NCBI RefSeq assembly: GCF_029024305.1
Contig: NZ_CP118974.1
Coordinates: 558,001 to 622,000, forward strand
Source of the DNA: Mammaliicoccus vitulinus
GTDB taxonomy: Bacteria; Bacillota; Bacilli; Staphylococcales; Staphylococcaceae
Direction of reading: 5' to 3'
DNA length: 64,000 nucleotides
Made by a program: the position numbers and the translations under genes. Positions 8,324 to 15,594 of this stretch are shown here, piece after piece. The stretch's first letter is position 1, and each line of letters begins with the position of its first letter. The notes beneath the pieces are model-generated. The model did no database searches. It was not told the DNA's origin and saw nothing but the letters and a program-made list of their open reading frames with translations.

Positions 8324-8340
8324 TGTTACACGTTTGTAAT
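8324..8340 (+). promoter_or_regulatory. WalR box
   Basis: TGTTAC-ACGTT-TGTAAT matches the WalR consensus TGTWAH-N5-TGTWAH at every defined position. It could serve ssaA (leftward), rsp (rightward) or both. Confidence 0.6.
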
Positions 8341-8488
8341 ATTTAAGACATAATAAAATATTTGACTTTGCTAATTAATATTTATCATCATTATCGATTC
8401 ACAAAAAAGTTATAGCTTTTAAGGAATTAAAATAAGTACAAAATTTCATTATAAAAAGTCAAGAATAAAGTATTTTTAATAATATTTA

Positions 8489-8516
8489 TTGAATTATAAT
8501 TATCCTTACTTATAAA
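8489..8516 (+). promoter_or_regulatory. rsp promoter
   Basis: TTGAAT (8489-8494), 16-base spacer, TATAAA (8511-8516), about 35 bases before the chosen rsp start. Confidence 0.5.
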
Positions 8517-8550
8517 TAAAGATGTTTCAAGTTGATTAGAGGTGTTCAAT

Positions 8551-10560
8551 ATGATGTATGATTGTAATTTAAAAATATACCAAACTTTAAATGTTCAATC
8601 AGAATTTAATATAGGTTTGCTTTTACTATATATAATAGAAGGAAGTAGTAATATTTCTATTAATGGTAAAACTAACATGTACAAATCGAATGATATGATC
8701 GTTATTAATGACTTAGATCATTATCGAATATTATCAAGTAAGAAAAGTGTTATTGCATGTCTATTTTTATCAAGAGTAGAACTTGATAAATTTTTTCGAT
8801 TTAATAAGAAGTATTACATTAATAAAGATAAGTTAGATTTGAGTGTGCTTAAATTTTACATGAATAAATTGATCGTTAATTACGTGAATGATCAAAGTGA
8901 AAATGAAAAGCAAAATAAAATCTTGGAATATATTAACCAGCTCGTGATGACACTCCATTTATACAGAAAGTTAGATGGAACAATAATTTCCAATAATATT
9001 GATGTCTATAGCGGCATTAATTATATGTACGAGCATTACAAAGAAAAATTATATATCGGGAAAGTAGCGACACAGTGCCTGTTATCCGTTAGAAGGTTTT
9101 CTAATAAGCTCGAAGAAGTGACGGGTATGAGATTTAATGAATTGTTAAGGAACATTCGATTATCGTATAGTGCATTTGATTTAATGTATACTAAAAAATT
9201 AATATCACAAATTGCGAACGATAATGGCTTTACTAATGAATCAGGATTTATAACGCATTTCAGAGATAAATATCATATAACACCAGCAAAGTTTAGAAAA
9301 CAACTTGAAAATGACCATTATTATCCTTTTCATAATAAAAATACAACGTTACTCAGAAGCTTTGAACATATTAATGATCAAATCAAATACTTAACAGATC
9401 GTGATGTAGATTATGTAAGTATTGATATAAATATGAAAAATAAAATACGTTCAAAGATTTCGACACCAAACTTATTAATATATATTAGGGATATAGAAAC
9501 ACTGACGAATAATTTTCAACAGTCTAAGTTGTTATCGATGAGAAGGGAAATTGGTTTATTTGGATTATTATTTTCACACCAATTATTTTATGAGCTATAC
9601 CAGTCGAATTTTGAAAATAATAAGCTTGTGCATCAAATGTTCTCTTTTTCATTGGAACATCAGTTTGATATTTCTTTCGAAGTGAAGTTAGGAAAAAATC
9701 AAAATATAGAAGAGTTCACTCTAATTTTTAAGAGGTTATTAAATTATTTAACAGATTGCACATATTTTTATGGACAACGTAGTTTTCAATTTTATATTGA
9801 TGCATCATATTATCAATTTAATCGTATTTCTAAAATCATCCAAGATAACTTAAAAGAATCTAAGGTAATATTAGTACTTAATAAGCAAAACAATTATTTA
9901 GCAAAACGCATGTCTCATAAGGTGAATGACAATAAACAAATAGCATGTAAAGTGCATCATGAAATAGACTCCGACAAAGATATAACATCTATCTTGAAAA
10001 ATAATCCCTCTTTAAACATCTTATATCAGCCTAACATCCCTAACCGAATAGAATCACTCATATCAATTTTTAAATGGAGTATAGCGTTTAACCAAAATAT
10101 TTCTATGATTATTGATGACACATGGTTAGATAGTATGATTCCTTCACAAAGCACCCATCTCATGATTAAAGAACTACAATTAAATAAGGAAAGTCATTAT
10201 CAATTATTCGAATTGATATTAACTTTAAAACGTTTAAGAGGAGATATTGTGTATTTTAATGGCTTGATACTTATGACACATTATCTCAATGAGTATCAGA
10301 TTATAATTTTTCCAAATATGAAGATTTTTAATAGGTTGCATCAAAGAATTAACATCAATGGCTTTAAACTAGGAGAAATAGAATATAGACACCATGATAT
10401 TCTCATCAAAAATAATCAACTCATCATTAATAGTGATGGGGATACTCATCAGAACATGGCTGAAGTAAGTTTTAAAAGAGAAATCGGAAAGTTGATTGTT
10501 CAATTTTATACTTCTCCATATGCTATAAAGCATATTTATATAAAACAAAAAATAAACTAA
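8551..10560 (+). CDS. rsp: AraC-family virulence regulator Rsp
   Basis: Large AraC/XylS-type transcription factor (669 residues). The N-terminal 140 residues look like a cupin-type sensing domain. Two AraC helix-turn-helix motifs follow at about residues 150-255, with the typical ending FITHFRDKYHITPAKFRKQL. A long C-terminal region of about 400 residues is characteristic of staphylococcal Rsp/Rbf proteins, but its function is not deducible here. Identity as Rsp rests on size, architecture and the ssaA-rsp-sarY order. In S. aureus Rsp controls surface proteins, agr and toxin genes. ATG 8551 is 8 bases after AGAGG; the in-frame GTG at 8542 overlaps that site and is unlikely. sarY follows after 13 bases. 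Confidence 0.82.
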   Translation: MMYDCNLKIYQTLNVQSEFNIGLLLLYIIEGSSNISINGKTNMYKSNDMIVINDLDHYRILSSKKSVIACLFLSRVELDKFFRFNKKYYINKDKLDLSVLKFYMNKLIVNYVNDQSENEKQNKILEYINQLVMTLHLYRKLDGTIISNNIDVYSGINYMYEHYKEKLYIGKVATQCLLSVRRFSNKLEEVTGMRFNELLRNIRLSYSAFDLMYTKKLISQIANDNGFTNESGFITHFRDKYHITPAKFRKQLENDHYYPFHNKNTTLLRSFEHINDQIKYLTDRDVDYVSIDINMKNKIRSKISTPNLLIYIRDIETLTNNFQQSKLLSMRREIGLFGLLFSHQLFYELYQSNFENNKLVHQMFSFSLEHQFDISFEVKLGKNQNIEEFTLIFKRLLNYLTDCTYFYGQRSFQFYIDASYYQFNRISKIIQDNLKESKVILVLNKQNNYLAKRMSHKVNDNKQIACKVHHEIDSDKDITSILKNNPSLNILYQPNIPNRIESLISIFKWSIAFNQNISMIIDDTWLDSMIPSQSTHLMIKELQLNKESHYQLFELILTLKRLRGDIVYFNGLILMTHYLNEYQIIIFPNMKIFNRLHQRININGFKLGEIEYRHHDILIKNNQLIINSDGDTHQNMAEVSFKREIGKLIVQFYTSPYAIKHIYIKQKIN

Positions 10561-10573
10561 GGTGGTATGATCA

Positions 10574-11320
10574 ATGGAAAATAAAATTAATCATTTATTA
10601 GAATTGCATTATTTGAATATACAAGCAAAGAAAGTTTTGAAAAATGAGTACTCATTAAACATCTATCATTTAAAGGTTTTAAAATACATCAATGACTATA
10701 GCGATAAAGAAGTTTTTACGGCATCGGAATTTAAACATGTACTTGAGATTAATCAAACAATGTTAACGCATGTTATTTCATATTTACATAACTTGAATTA
10801 TTATAAAAAAGAGAGATCTAAGAAAGATGAGAGAAAAATAATTATAATAGTAGAAACTCGTCACAAAACAAAAATTACACAGTTAATTAATCGTATTGAA
10901 AGAAGCATGCTTAATAAATTAAATACTTTTAACTTAAATAGTAAAGAACATAGCTTAATTGATTATATTGTGAAAATAAATTCGTATATTTCAAATATAC
11001 ACAATACCATTAATAACAACTATAAATTAAATATAGATCACTTTATGATATTGTTGTTTATTCAGCACGCTAAACAACAACCTTGTACATTAAAGGATAT
11101 AAAAAACAAATTCGGATGGGATTTAGTTAAAATAAATAAATCGATAAAGACACTTGTTCAATTAAAATATGTAAATAAAAAAAGAGATGAACATGATGAA
11201 AGAATAGTGTTAGTATCTATTCATAAAAATGTTGAGTCAGAAGTCAAACATATGATTGAAGACATTATACTTCAGTACAAGGATAATTATGGTGAACAAA
11301 ATTTAGCTATGGTAAAATGA
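10574..11320 (+). CDS. sarY: Two-domain SarA-family regulator (SarY-like)
   Basis: A 248-residue DNA-binding protein made of two tandem SarA/MarR winged-helix domains. Each carries the family wing motif: KKERSKKDERKI (about residues 84-95) and VNKKRDEHDERIVLV (about 203-217). Two-domain Sar proteins (SarS, SarU, SarY) modulate virulence and surface protein genes in staphylococci. The label SarY is from its position directly after rsp; sequence alone does not separate it from SarS or SarU. AAGGTGG precedes the ATG. It is probably cotranscribed with rsp, 13 bases upstream, and perhaps with the next two genes. Confidence 0.75.
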   Translation: MENKINHLLELHYLNIQAKKVLKNEYSLNIYHLKVLKYINDYSDKEVFTASEFKHVLEINQTMLTHVISYLHNLNYYKKERSKKDERKIIIIVETRHKTKITQLINRIERSMLNKLNTFNLNSKEHSLIDYIVKINSYISNIHNTINNNYKLNIDHFMILLFIQHAKQQPCTLKDIKNKFGWDLVKINKSIKTLVQLKYVNKKRDEHDERIVLVSIHKNVESEVKHMIEDIILQYKDNYGEQNLAMVK

Positions 11321-11353
11321 GCTTATTAAATAAGTAATTTTGTGGAGGCTAAT

Positions 11354-11902
11354 ATGGCACTGTTTCATTTTAAGGAGAACTTTTTTGGAGCATCAACTAA
11401 ACCTATTGAAATATATGATGAACAAAACAATCCAGTTTATATGATGAGTTTATACTATACATCTAGTAAGCAAGAAACATTTGCATTGCTAGGACGAAAA
11501 AAGCATAATTTCAAAATCGAATTTGATGGTGGATCATACAAAGTTATACAAGAACGTTCAATAGAAGGTAAACTTAAGACACCATTTAAAACGGTTTGGG
11601 AAGTTTATAAAAATGATACTAAAATAGGTACGTTTGAAACGAGATTTGGCCTTAAGCCTAAAATTATTTTTATTGGTGTTAAAAACGATACTTTACAATT
11701 TGAGTCTGGGTTTATTTCTAGATCAGTTAAAGTTACGGATCAACAAGATGCAGTTATTATGGAAACCAAATCTGAAAGGTTTAAGATTGCTTCTAATCAT
11801 GATATTAATGTCATGAGCGACCAATATCATCCTGCAATGTTGATTATGTTATTTCAAGTATTCTTTGAATATCAAGAATATCAAAGAAGTAAATCAAATT
11901 AA
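11354..11902 (+). CDS. Tubby/LURP-one-like domain protein
   Basis: A 182-residue protein without signal peptide or clear membrane segments until a short hydrophobic stretch near the C-terminus (PAMLIMLFQVFFEY). The body is a series of predicted beta strands with repeated patterns (PIEIYDEQNNPVYMMS, TVWEVYKNDTKIGTFETRFG) typical of the tubby C-terminal-like or LURP-one superfamily, known as membrane-lipid-binding folds. No function is established. GGAGG lies 5 bases before ATG 11354; the in-frame GTG at 11342 precedes that site and was rejected. It sits 33 bases after sarY and 29 before the next small gene, likely one transcript. Confidence 0.65.
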   Translation: MALFHFKENFFGASTKPIEIYDEQNNPVYMMSLYYTSSKQETFALLGRKKHNFKIEFDGGSYKVIQERSIEGKLKTPFKTVWEVYKNDTKIGTFETRFGLKPKIIFIGVKNDTLQFESGFISRSVKVTDQQDAVIMETKSERFKIASNHDINVMSDQYHPAMLIMLFQVFFEYQEYQRSKSN

Positions 11903-11931
11903 TTTGTGTAATGAGGGTGGAGTTGTTGGCA

Positions 11932-12297
11932 ATGTTTAAATTTTTAAAAAAGAAACAACATTTAGGGACTGTTAATAATAAAGAACCACTTAATATAGAT
12001 GGCATGACCATTGTAGATGCATATTACATTGAAAATAGTCAGATTGAAGCATATAAAACAGATAGAGAAAGATATAGTGATGCATTAATATATGTTTTAA
12101 AACAGTATTTTACAGATGTAGATAGAATGTTTGAAGGAACAGATGATGGTGAAGCAATAGTAGCTTTTCATAATGATGAACCCGTTAAATGTATTTATTT
12201 AAATCCGGAAATGATTGATCAGTTGAGAATATATGAACAAGAAATGCCTTTGAAACAGGCAATTTTAAAAATTTGTGAATTGGAAAATGAAGATTAA
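11932..12297 (+). CDS. Conserved hypothetical protein, 121 aa
   Basis: I do not recognise a family. The product begins with a basic MFKFLKKKQ stretch and continues as a mixed alpha/beta soluble protein with many acidic residues (DVDRMFEGTDDGEAIVAF) and a C-terminal helix. There is no signal peptide or membrane segment. ATG 11932 is 9 bases after GGTGGAG; the reading frame is open from an ATG at 11911, but that lies upstream of the site. It is the last gene of the rsp-sarY-tubby run and is followed by a terminator. A role tied to the Sar/Rsp regulators is only suggested by position. Confidence 0.6.
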   Translation: MFKFLKKKQHLGTVNNKEPLNIDGMTIVDAYYIENSQIEAYKTDRERYSDALIYVLKQYFTDVDRMFEGTDDGEAIVAFHNDEPVKCIYLNPEMIDQLRIYEQEMPLKQAILKICELENED

Positions 12298-12320
12298 TAA
12301 ATAGTAGTGTTTATTAAATT

Positions 12321-12369
12321 GAGGGAATCGTATCCCGAGGCAAGCATGCACGAACAAAATCGAAGATTT
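12321..12369 (+). repeat. Partial copy of hairpin repeat
   Basis: This stretch contains GGCAAGCATGCAC and CAAAATCG-AAGATTT, matching the right half of the element at 12534-12638 (ATACCCCCAGGCAAGCATGCAC then CAAAATCGTAAGATTTT, with small differences). It is a truncated or diverged second copy. Confidence 0.6.
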
Positions 12370-12377
12370 AAAAAAAT

Positions 12378-12424
12378 AACAACTCATTTCTAGCTGAATA
12401 AATCAGTGAAATGAGTTGTTTTTT
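12378..12424 (+). terminator. Terminator after the sarY gene cluster
   Basis: AACAACTCATTTC (12378-12390) pairs with GAAATGAGTTGTT (12408-12420), followed by TTTT. Confidence 0.85.
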
Positions 12425-12533
12425 ATTTTGAGCTGGATCGGAGTGTGAATGTTGCTTGTTTGGTGAGTCTTGCAACATACAGCATATACTTAATAGAACA
12501 AACAAAAAAATATAAGAAAAATAAATATTCTCC

Positions 12534-12638
12534 ACGATTTTGTGAAGTGCTGACGCCCGGGGGAATAGTATGAGAGAGAGACTACAGGCTCGAACCATAC
12601 CCCCAGGCAAGCATGCACTTTCAAAATCGTAAGATTTT
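12534..12638. repeat. Hairpin-forming intergenic repeat element
   Basis: The outer arms ACGATTTTGTGAAGTGC (12534-12550) and GCACTTTCAAAATCGT (12615-12630) are imperfect complements, and inner CCGGGGG faces CCCCC. The interior (GAGAGAGACTACAGGCTC) is far more GC-rich than the surroundings. A second small palindrome AAAATC-GTAA-GATTTT follows at 12623-12638. This looks like a dispersed chromosomal repeat; the rest of the 12298-12713 gap holds a terminator and the next promoter. Confidence 0.65.
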
Positions 12639-12650
12639 GATATATAAATA

Positions 12651-12701
12651 TTGACAATTTTCATTTTAGTATTATAATTATATCTAGTATAATAATTATA
12701 T
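12651..12701 (+). promoter_or_regulatory. Promoter and QsrR-like operator of LLM/DoxX operon
   Basis: TTGACA (12651-12656), 16-base spacer, TATAAT (12673-12678). Immediately downstream GTATA-ATAAT-TATAT (12687-12701) matches 9 of 10 positions of GTATA-N5-TATAC, the S. aureus QsrR operator. The repeat ATAATTATATC occurs twice across this segment. Confidence 0.6.
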
Positions 12702-12713
12702 CGAGGTGAGAAC

Positions 12714-13766
12714 ATGAAATTCGAACTAGGATTATCCTCATTTGCTGAAATCTCTCCTATTAATGGTGTAGAAGAACCATTTTCTGCTCATGAAAGAATC
12801 AATCAAATCGTAGAAGAAATTAAATTAGCAGATCAAGTCGGTTTAGATATATATGGATTAGGAGAGCATCATAGAGAAGATTATGCAGTATCTGATCCAG
12901 TTACAGTATTAGCTGCTGCAGCTAGTCAAACTGAAAATATTAGATTGTCTTCTGCTGTAACTGTTCTATCTTCAGACGATCCTGTAAGAGTTTATCAAAG
13001 ATTTGCCACATTAGATGCAATCAGTAATGGTAGAGCAGAAATCATGGCGGGCAGAGGTTCGTTCATAGAATCATTTCCATTGTTTGGTTATGACTTGAAA
13101 GACTATGATTTACTTTATAAAGAAAAATTGGATTTATTATTACAAATCAATGAAAATGAAACAGTGAATTGGCAAGGGGAAACGAGAGCTTCGATTGATA
13201 ATTTAAAGGTATTTCCAAGAGCTGTTCAGAATAAATTACCAATTTGGTTAGCTACAGGTGGTAACCCTGAATCTTCTATGAGAGCAGGAAAATTGGGATT
13301 GCCAATTACTTATGCTATTATAGGTGGTGCGCCGAGTCGTTTTAAGCGTAATATCGCGATGTATAAAGCTGTAGCAGAATCTAACGGTTTTGATACGTCA
13401 CAATTACCTATTGCGACTCACTCATGGGGCTATGTTGCCGATACTGATGAATTAGCTAAAAAAGAATATTATCCATCTAGCGCTTATGTCATTAATCAAT
13501 TAGGTCAAGAACGTGGATGGCCACAGTATTCAATTGAAAAATTTGAACAAGAAATTGTTCATGGTGCATTGTTTGTTGGTAGTCCAGAAACAGTTGCATC
13601 AAAAATTATTAAAATTCATGAAGATCTAGGTATTAATAGATTTATGTTACATTTACCAGTAGGCTCTATGCCACATGAAAAAGTATTAAAGTCTATTCAA
13701 CTATTAGGTGAAAAAGTAAAACCAATAATAGATGAATATATGAAAAACAAGGAGGAAATGAAGTAA
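12714..13766 (+). CDS. LLM-class flavin-dependent oxidoreductase
   Basis: Bacterial luciferase-like monooxygenase/oxidoreductase of 350 residues, using reduced flavin. Family marks are GLGEHHREDYAVSDPVTVLAAAA near residues 47-69, the strand SSAVTVLSSDDPVRVYQRFATLD, and GNPESSMRAGKLGLP near 182-196. The substrate is not predictable. ATG 12714 follows TCGAGGTGAGAAC. The stop overlaps the ATG of the DoxX-like gene by one base. DoxX proteins are often paired with redox enzymes, and the promoter carries a QsrR-like operator, so a role in quinone or electrophile stress is an inference. Confidence 0.82.
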   Translation: MKFELGLSSFAEISPINGVEEPFSAHERINQIVEEIKLADQVGLDIYGLGEHHREDYAVSDPVTVLAAAASQTENIRLSSAVTVLSSDDPVRVYQRFATLDAISNGRAEIMAGRGSFIESFPLFGYDLKDYDLLYKEKLDLLLQINENETVNWQGETRASIDNLKVFPRAVQNKLPIWLATGGNPESSMRAGKLGLPITYAIIGGAPSRFKRNIAMYKAVAESNGFDTSQLPIATHSWGYVADTDELAKKEYYPSSAYVINQLGQERGWPQYSIEKFEQEIVHGALFVGSPETVASKIIKIHEDLGINRFMLHLPVGSMPHEKVLKSIQLLGEKVKPIIDEYMKNKEEMK

Positions 13767-14119
13767 TGTTAAGATACTTATTAAATGTATATGTAGGTAA
13801 ACAAATTTTTGAATCAAGTCAACCAAAAGTGAAAGATGACGACGGTATGGCTCAACAATTTGAAGAAGGATTCGGTCTTTCAAGAAATTCAATGAAATTA
13901 GCAGGCGGATTAGAATTAATAGGATCGATTTTCTTATTCTTAAGTGCTTGTAATAAATCTTTATCAAGATTAGGTTCAGTTCTTGTAGGTTCAGTTATGA
14001 CAGTCGCAGCATATAAACATTATGAAGCTGGTCATGGTTTTAAAGGTGCTAAAAATGCATTAACATTGTTAGGTTTATCAGCATTAAGCTTTATTGATAC
14101 ATTAGGTAAGAAAAAATAA
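13766..14119 (+). CDS. DoxX-like membrane protein
   Basis: A 117-residue protein with about three hydrophobic segments (roughly residues 44-62, 67-82, 95-112) in a DoxX-like pattern, with the first 40 residues more polar. AAGGAGG lies before the ATG, which overlaps the stop of the LLM oxidoreductase gene. DoxX relatives have been linked to thiol-redox and sulfur metabolism, but direct evidence for this subgroup is lacking. It would be made together with the LLM enzyme. A strong terminator follows. Confidence 0.65.
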   Translation: MLRYLLNVYVGKQIFESSQPKVKDDDGMAQQFEEGFGLSRNSMKLAGGLELIGSIFLFLSACNKSLSRLGSVLVGSVMTVAAYKHYEAGHGFKGAKNALTLLGLSALSFIDTLGKKK

Positions 14120-14135
14120 TATATTTTTTAAAACT

Positions 14136-14170
14136 GCCAACAAAGTCCATGACTTTGTTGGCTCTTTTTT
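14136..14170 (+). terminator. Terminator of LLM/DoxX operon
   Basis: GCCAACAAAGTC (14136-14147) pairs perfectly with GACTTTGTTGGC (14151-14162), followed by TCTTTTTT. Confidence 0.93.
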
Positions 14171-14201
14171 ATATTTTAAAAGTAATTAACTTTTAAAATA
14201 T
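14171..14201. repeat. Perfect A/T inverted repeat
   Basis: ATATTTTAAAAGT (14171-14183) and ACTTTTAAAATAT (14189-14201) form a 13-bp stem with a 5-base loop, directly after the previous terminator. The remainder of the 14120-14460 gap shows only the sarR promoter. Confidence 0.6.
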
Positions 14202-14367
14202 AAAAAATACAAATATTGAACATAGGTGATAATTTTAAGGATTGAACGTGGTAAGCGTTGGTATTAAAGCTTTTACATAAAAAATGTGAATATTGAAAAG
14301 TCGATTTTTGAAAATTTATTGAATGTTTTTAAAACTCATTATAAAATAATAAATATTATTAATTCAT

Positions 14368-14396
14368 TGTGTTGAAAAGGAAAAATATGCTATAGA
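14368..14396 (+). promoter_or_regulatory. Probable sarR promoter
   Basis: TTGTGT (14368-14373), 17-base spacer, TATAGA (14391-14396), with an extended -10 TG at 14388-14389. Confidence 0.5.
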
Positions 14397-14460
14397 TACT
14401 AAAGATTGCACAATAAACCAATTCAACAACTAGCTATTTTAACTTGAGGAGTTGTTTGCA

Positions 14461-14817
14461 ATGGAAACAGTATCAGTACCAATTAGAAATATCGTTGAGT
14501 TAGTATCTGTTAGTAAAAAGGCGAAAGATCATCTCTCTAAAATAAAAAGTGAGTTTGTGTTGTCTTTTGAAGAGTTGTATATACTGGTGTATATATATAA
14601 AGGAGAGAAGGATTGTTATAATGTTAAAGACATTATTAAACAATCTAAATTTAAACCATATTATATTTCAAAAGCAGTACAACACTTGAAAGAGAAAGGT
14701 TTAATTTCTAAAAAAAGAAATGATAAAGATGAACGTACAGTAGCCATTCAAGTCTCAAAACTACAACATAAAAAGATAAAGCATTTATTGATGGAAATTG
14801 AAGCAGAAATATTATAA
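14461..14817 (+). CDS. sarR: SarA-family regulator SarR
   Basis: Single-domain SarA-family winged-helix DNA-binding protein of 118 residues. The recognition helix FKPYYISKAVQHLKEKGL and the wing SKKRNDKDERTVAI closely resemble those of S. aureus SarR (FKPYY, SKKRSLQDERTV as I recall them). SarR binds sarA and agr promoters there. GAGGAG lies 9 bases before ATG 14461; a TTG at 14452 in the same frame would sit directly on the site. It is monocistronic, with its own promoter and hairpin terminator. SarA itself is less likely because the helix sequence differs and the sarA neighbourhood is absent. Confidence 0.78.
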   Translation: METVSVPIRNIVELVSVSKKAKDHLSKIKSEFVLSFEELYILVYIYKGEKDCYNVKDIIKQSKFKPYYISKAVQHLKEKGLISKKRNDKDERTVAIQVSKLQHKKIKHLLMEIEAEIL

Positions 14818-14828
14818 TAGTATTGAGT

Positions 14829-14856
14829 AAAGTGCATCATTGTGGTGCACTTTAAT
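14829..14856 (+). terminator. sarR terminator
   Basis: AAAGTGCA (14829-14836) pairs with TGCACTTT (14846-14853), extended by three further pairs including one G-T; followed by a short T-rich stretch. Confidence 0.65.
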
Positions 14857-14908
14857 TATGTTAACTTACTTTCATATATCATGTCGTAAAAAATTAAGGA
14901 GAACTTTT

Positions 14909-15517
14909 ATGCGCGTATTATTAAATGTTAAACCAAAAAGCCAGTTGTTTCCTATTCCAATGGTAATGGGATGTGAAGGTACTTCATGTTCAATGTTACT
15001 AAATTACTATAATAAAAAAGTTGATGCGACAACAATTATGCGTAACTGGCCAACTCATTCAGATAATCCTCAAAAAGGTTATGTTGGAAATCACTTTTTA
15101 ATTAAGTTTGGTTATCATCAAACAATATTCCCAAATGTATTAGCATTATTTTTGAATAAATATGATAATGATATAGTTGATGGTACGGGTACAGAACTAA
15201 AGGATTTAGAAAAGATCATCGAAAGTGGTCATCCTGTAGTTATTTATCATACTACGTTAGGTCAGTCCCCGGTTAAGAAAATGTTCAAAATAGGGAATAA
15301 AAAGAAAGAGTTTGTAACAAATATACATGTCACTTTATTAATTGGTTTTGACGAACATTACTATTATTATATAGATCCTTTATGGAAACAGTTTAAGGGT
15401 AAAATGATATTTCCAGCACTTTGGCCATCTAATTCCCAAGTTATTAAAATTCAAAAAAATAAAATGCAAGAAAGTTATAATAAACCGGGGAAAATGTGCA
15501 TTTTCAAAAAAATATAA
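14909..15517 (+). CDS. C39-like cysteine peptidase domain protein
   Basis: A 202-residue protein with a C39_2-type papain-like fold. The candidate nucleophile is Cys22 in MGCEGTSCSMLL, where families usually read CGPASLAM. A downstream histidine lies in NIHVTLLIGFDEH and an Asp in YYYYIDPLW, in the order expected for a catalytic triad. No signal peptide or membrane segment is seen, which is unusual because most staphylococcal C39-like proteins are exported. ATG 14909 follows AAGGAGAACTTTT; the reading frame extends 23 codons further up, overlapping the sarR terminator, and was rejected. It is a single gene between sarR and the ABC-2 operon; substrate unknown. Confidence 0.62.
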   Translation: MRVLLNVKPKSQLFPIPMVMGCEGTSCSMLLNYYNKKVDATTIMRNWPTHSDNPQKGYVGNHFLIKFGYHQTIFPNVLALFLNKYDNDIVDGTGTELKDLEKIIESGHPVVIYHTTLGQSPVKKMFKIGNKKKEFVTNIHVTLLIGFDEHYYYYIDPLWKQFKGKMIFPALWPSNSQVIKIQKNKMQESYNKPGKMCIFKKI

Positions 15518-15594
15518 TTATTTCTTAAATATTATGTCATAATCTTGTAACATTTGTTATGATATTAATATAAATTTGAAAAAGAGGTGCTTGA

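Noticed and set aside
12368..12715. A 115-codon minus-strand reading frame in the spacer before the LLM gene
   Set aside because: It runs through the terminator, the hairpin repeat and the promoter of the LLM gene, has no ribosome site and no recognisable product.
15546..15560. Possible WalR box before the surface-protein gene (TGTAAC and TGTTAT)
   Set aside because: The two halves are 3 bases apart instead of 5.
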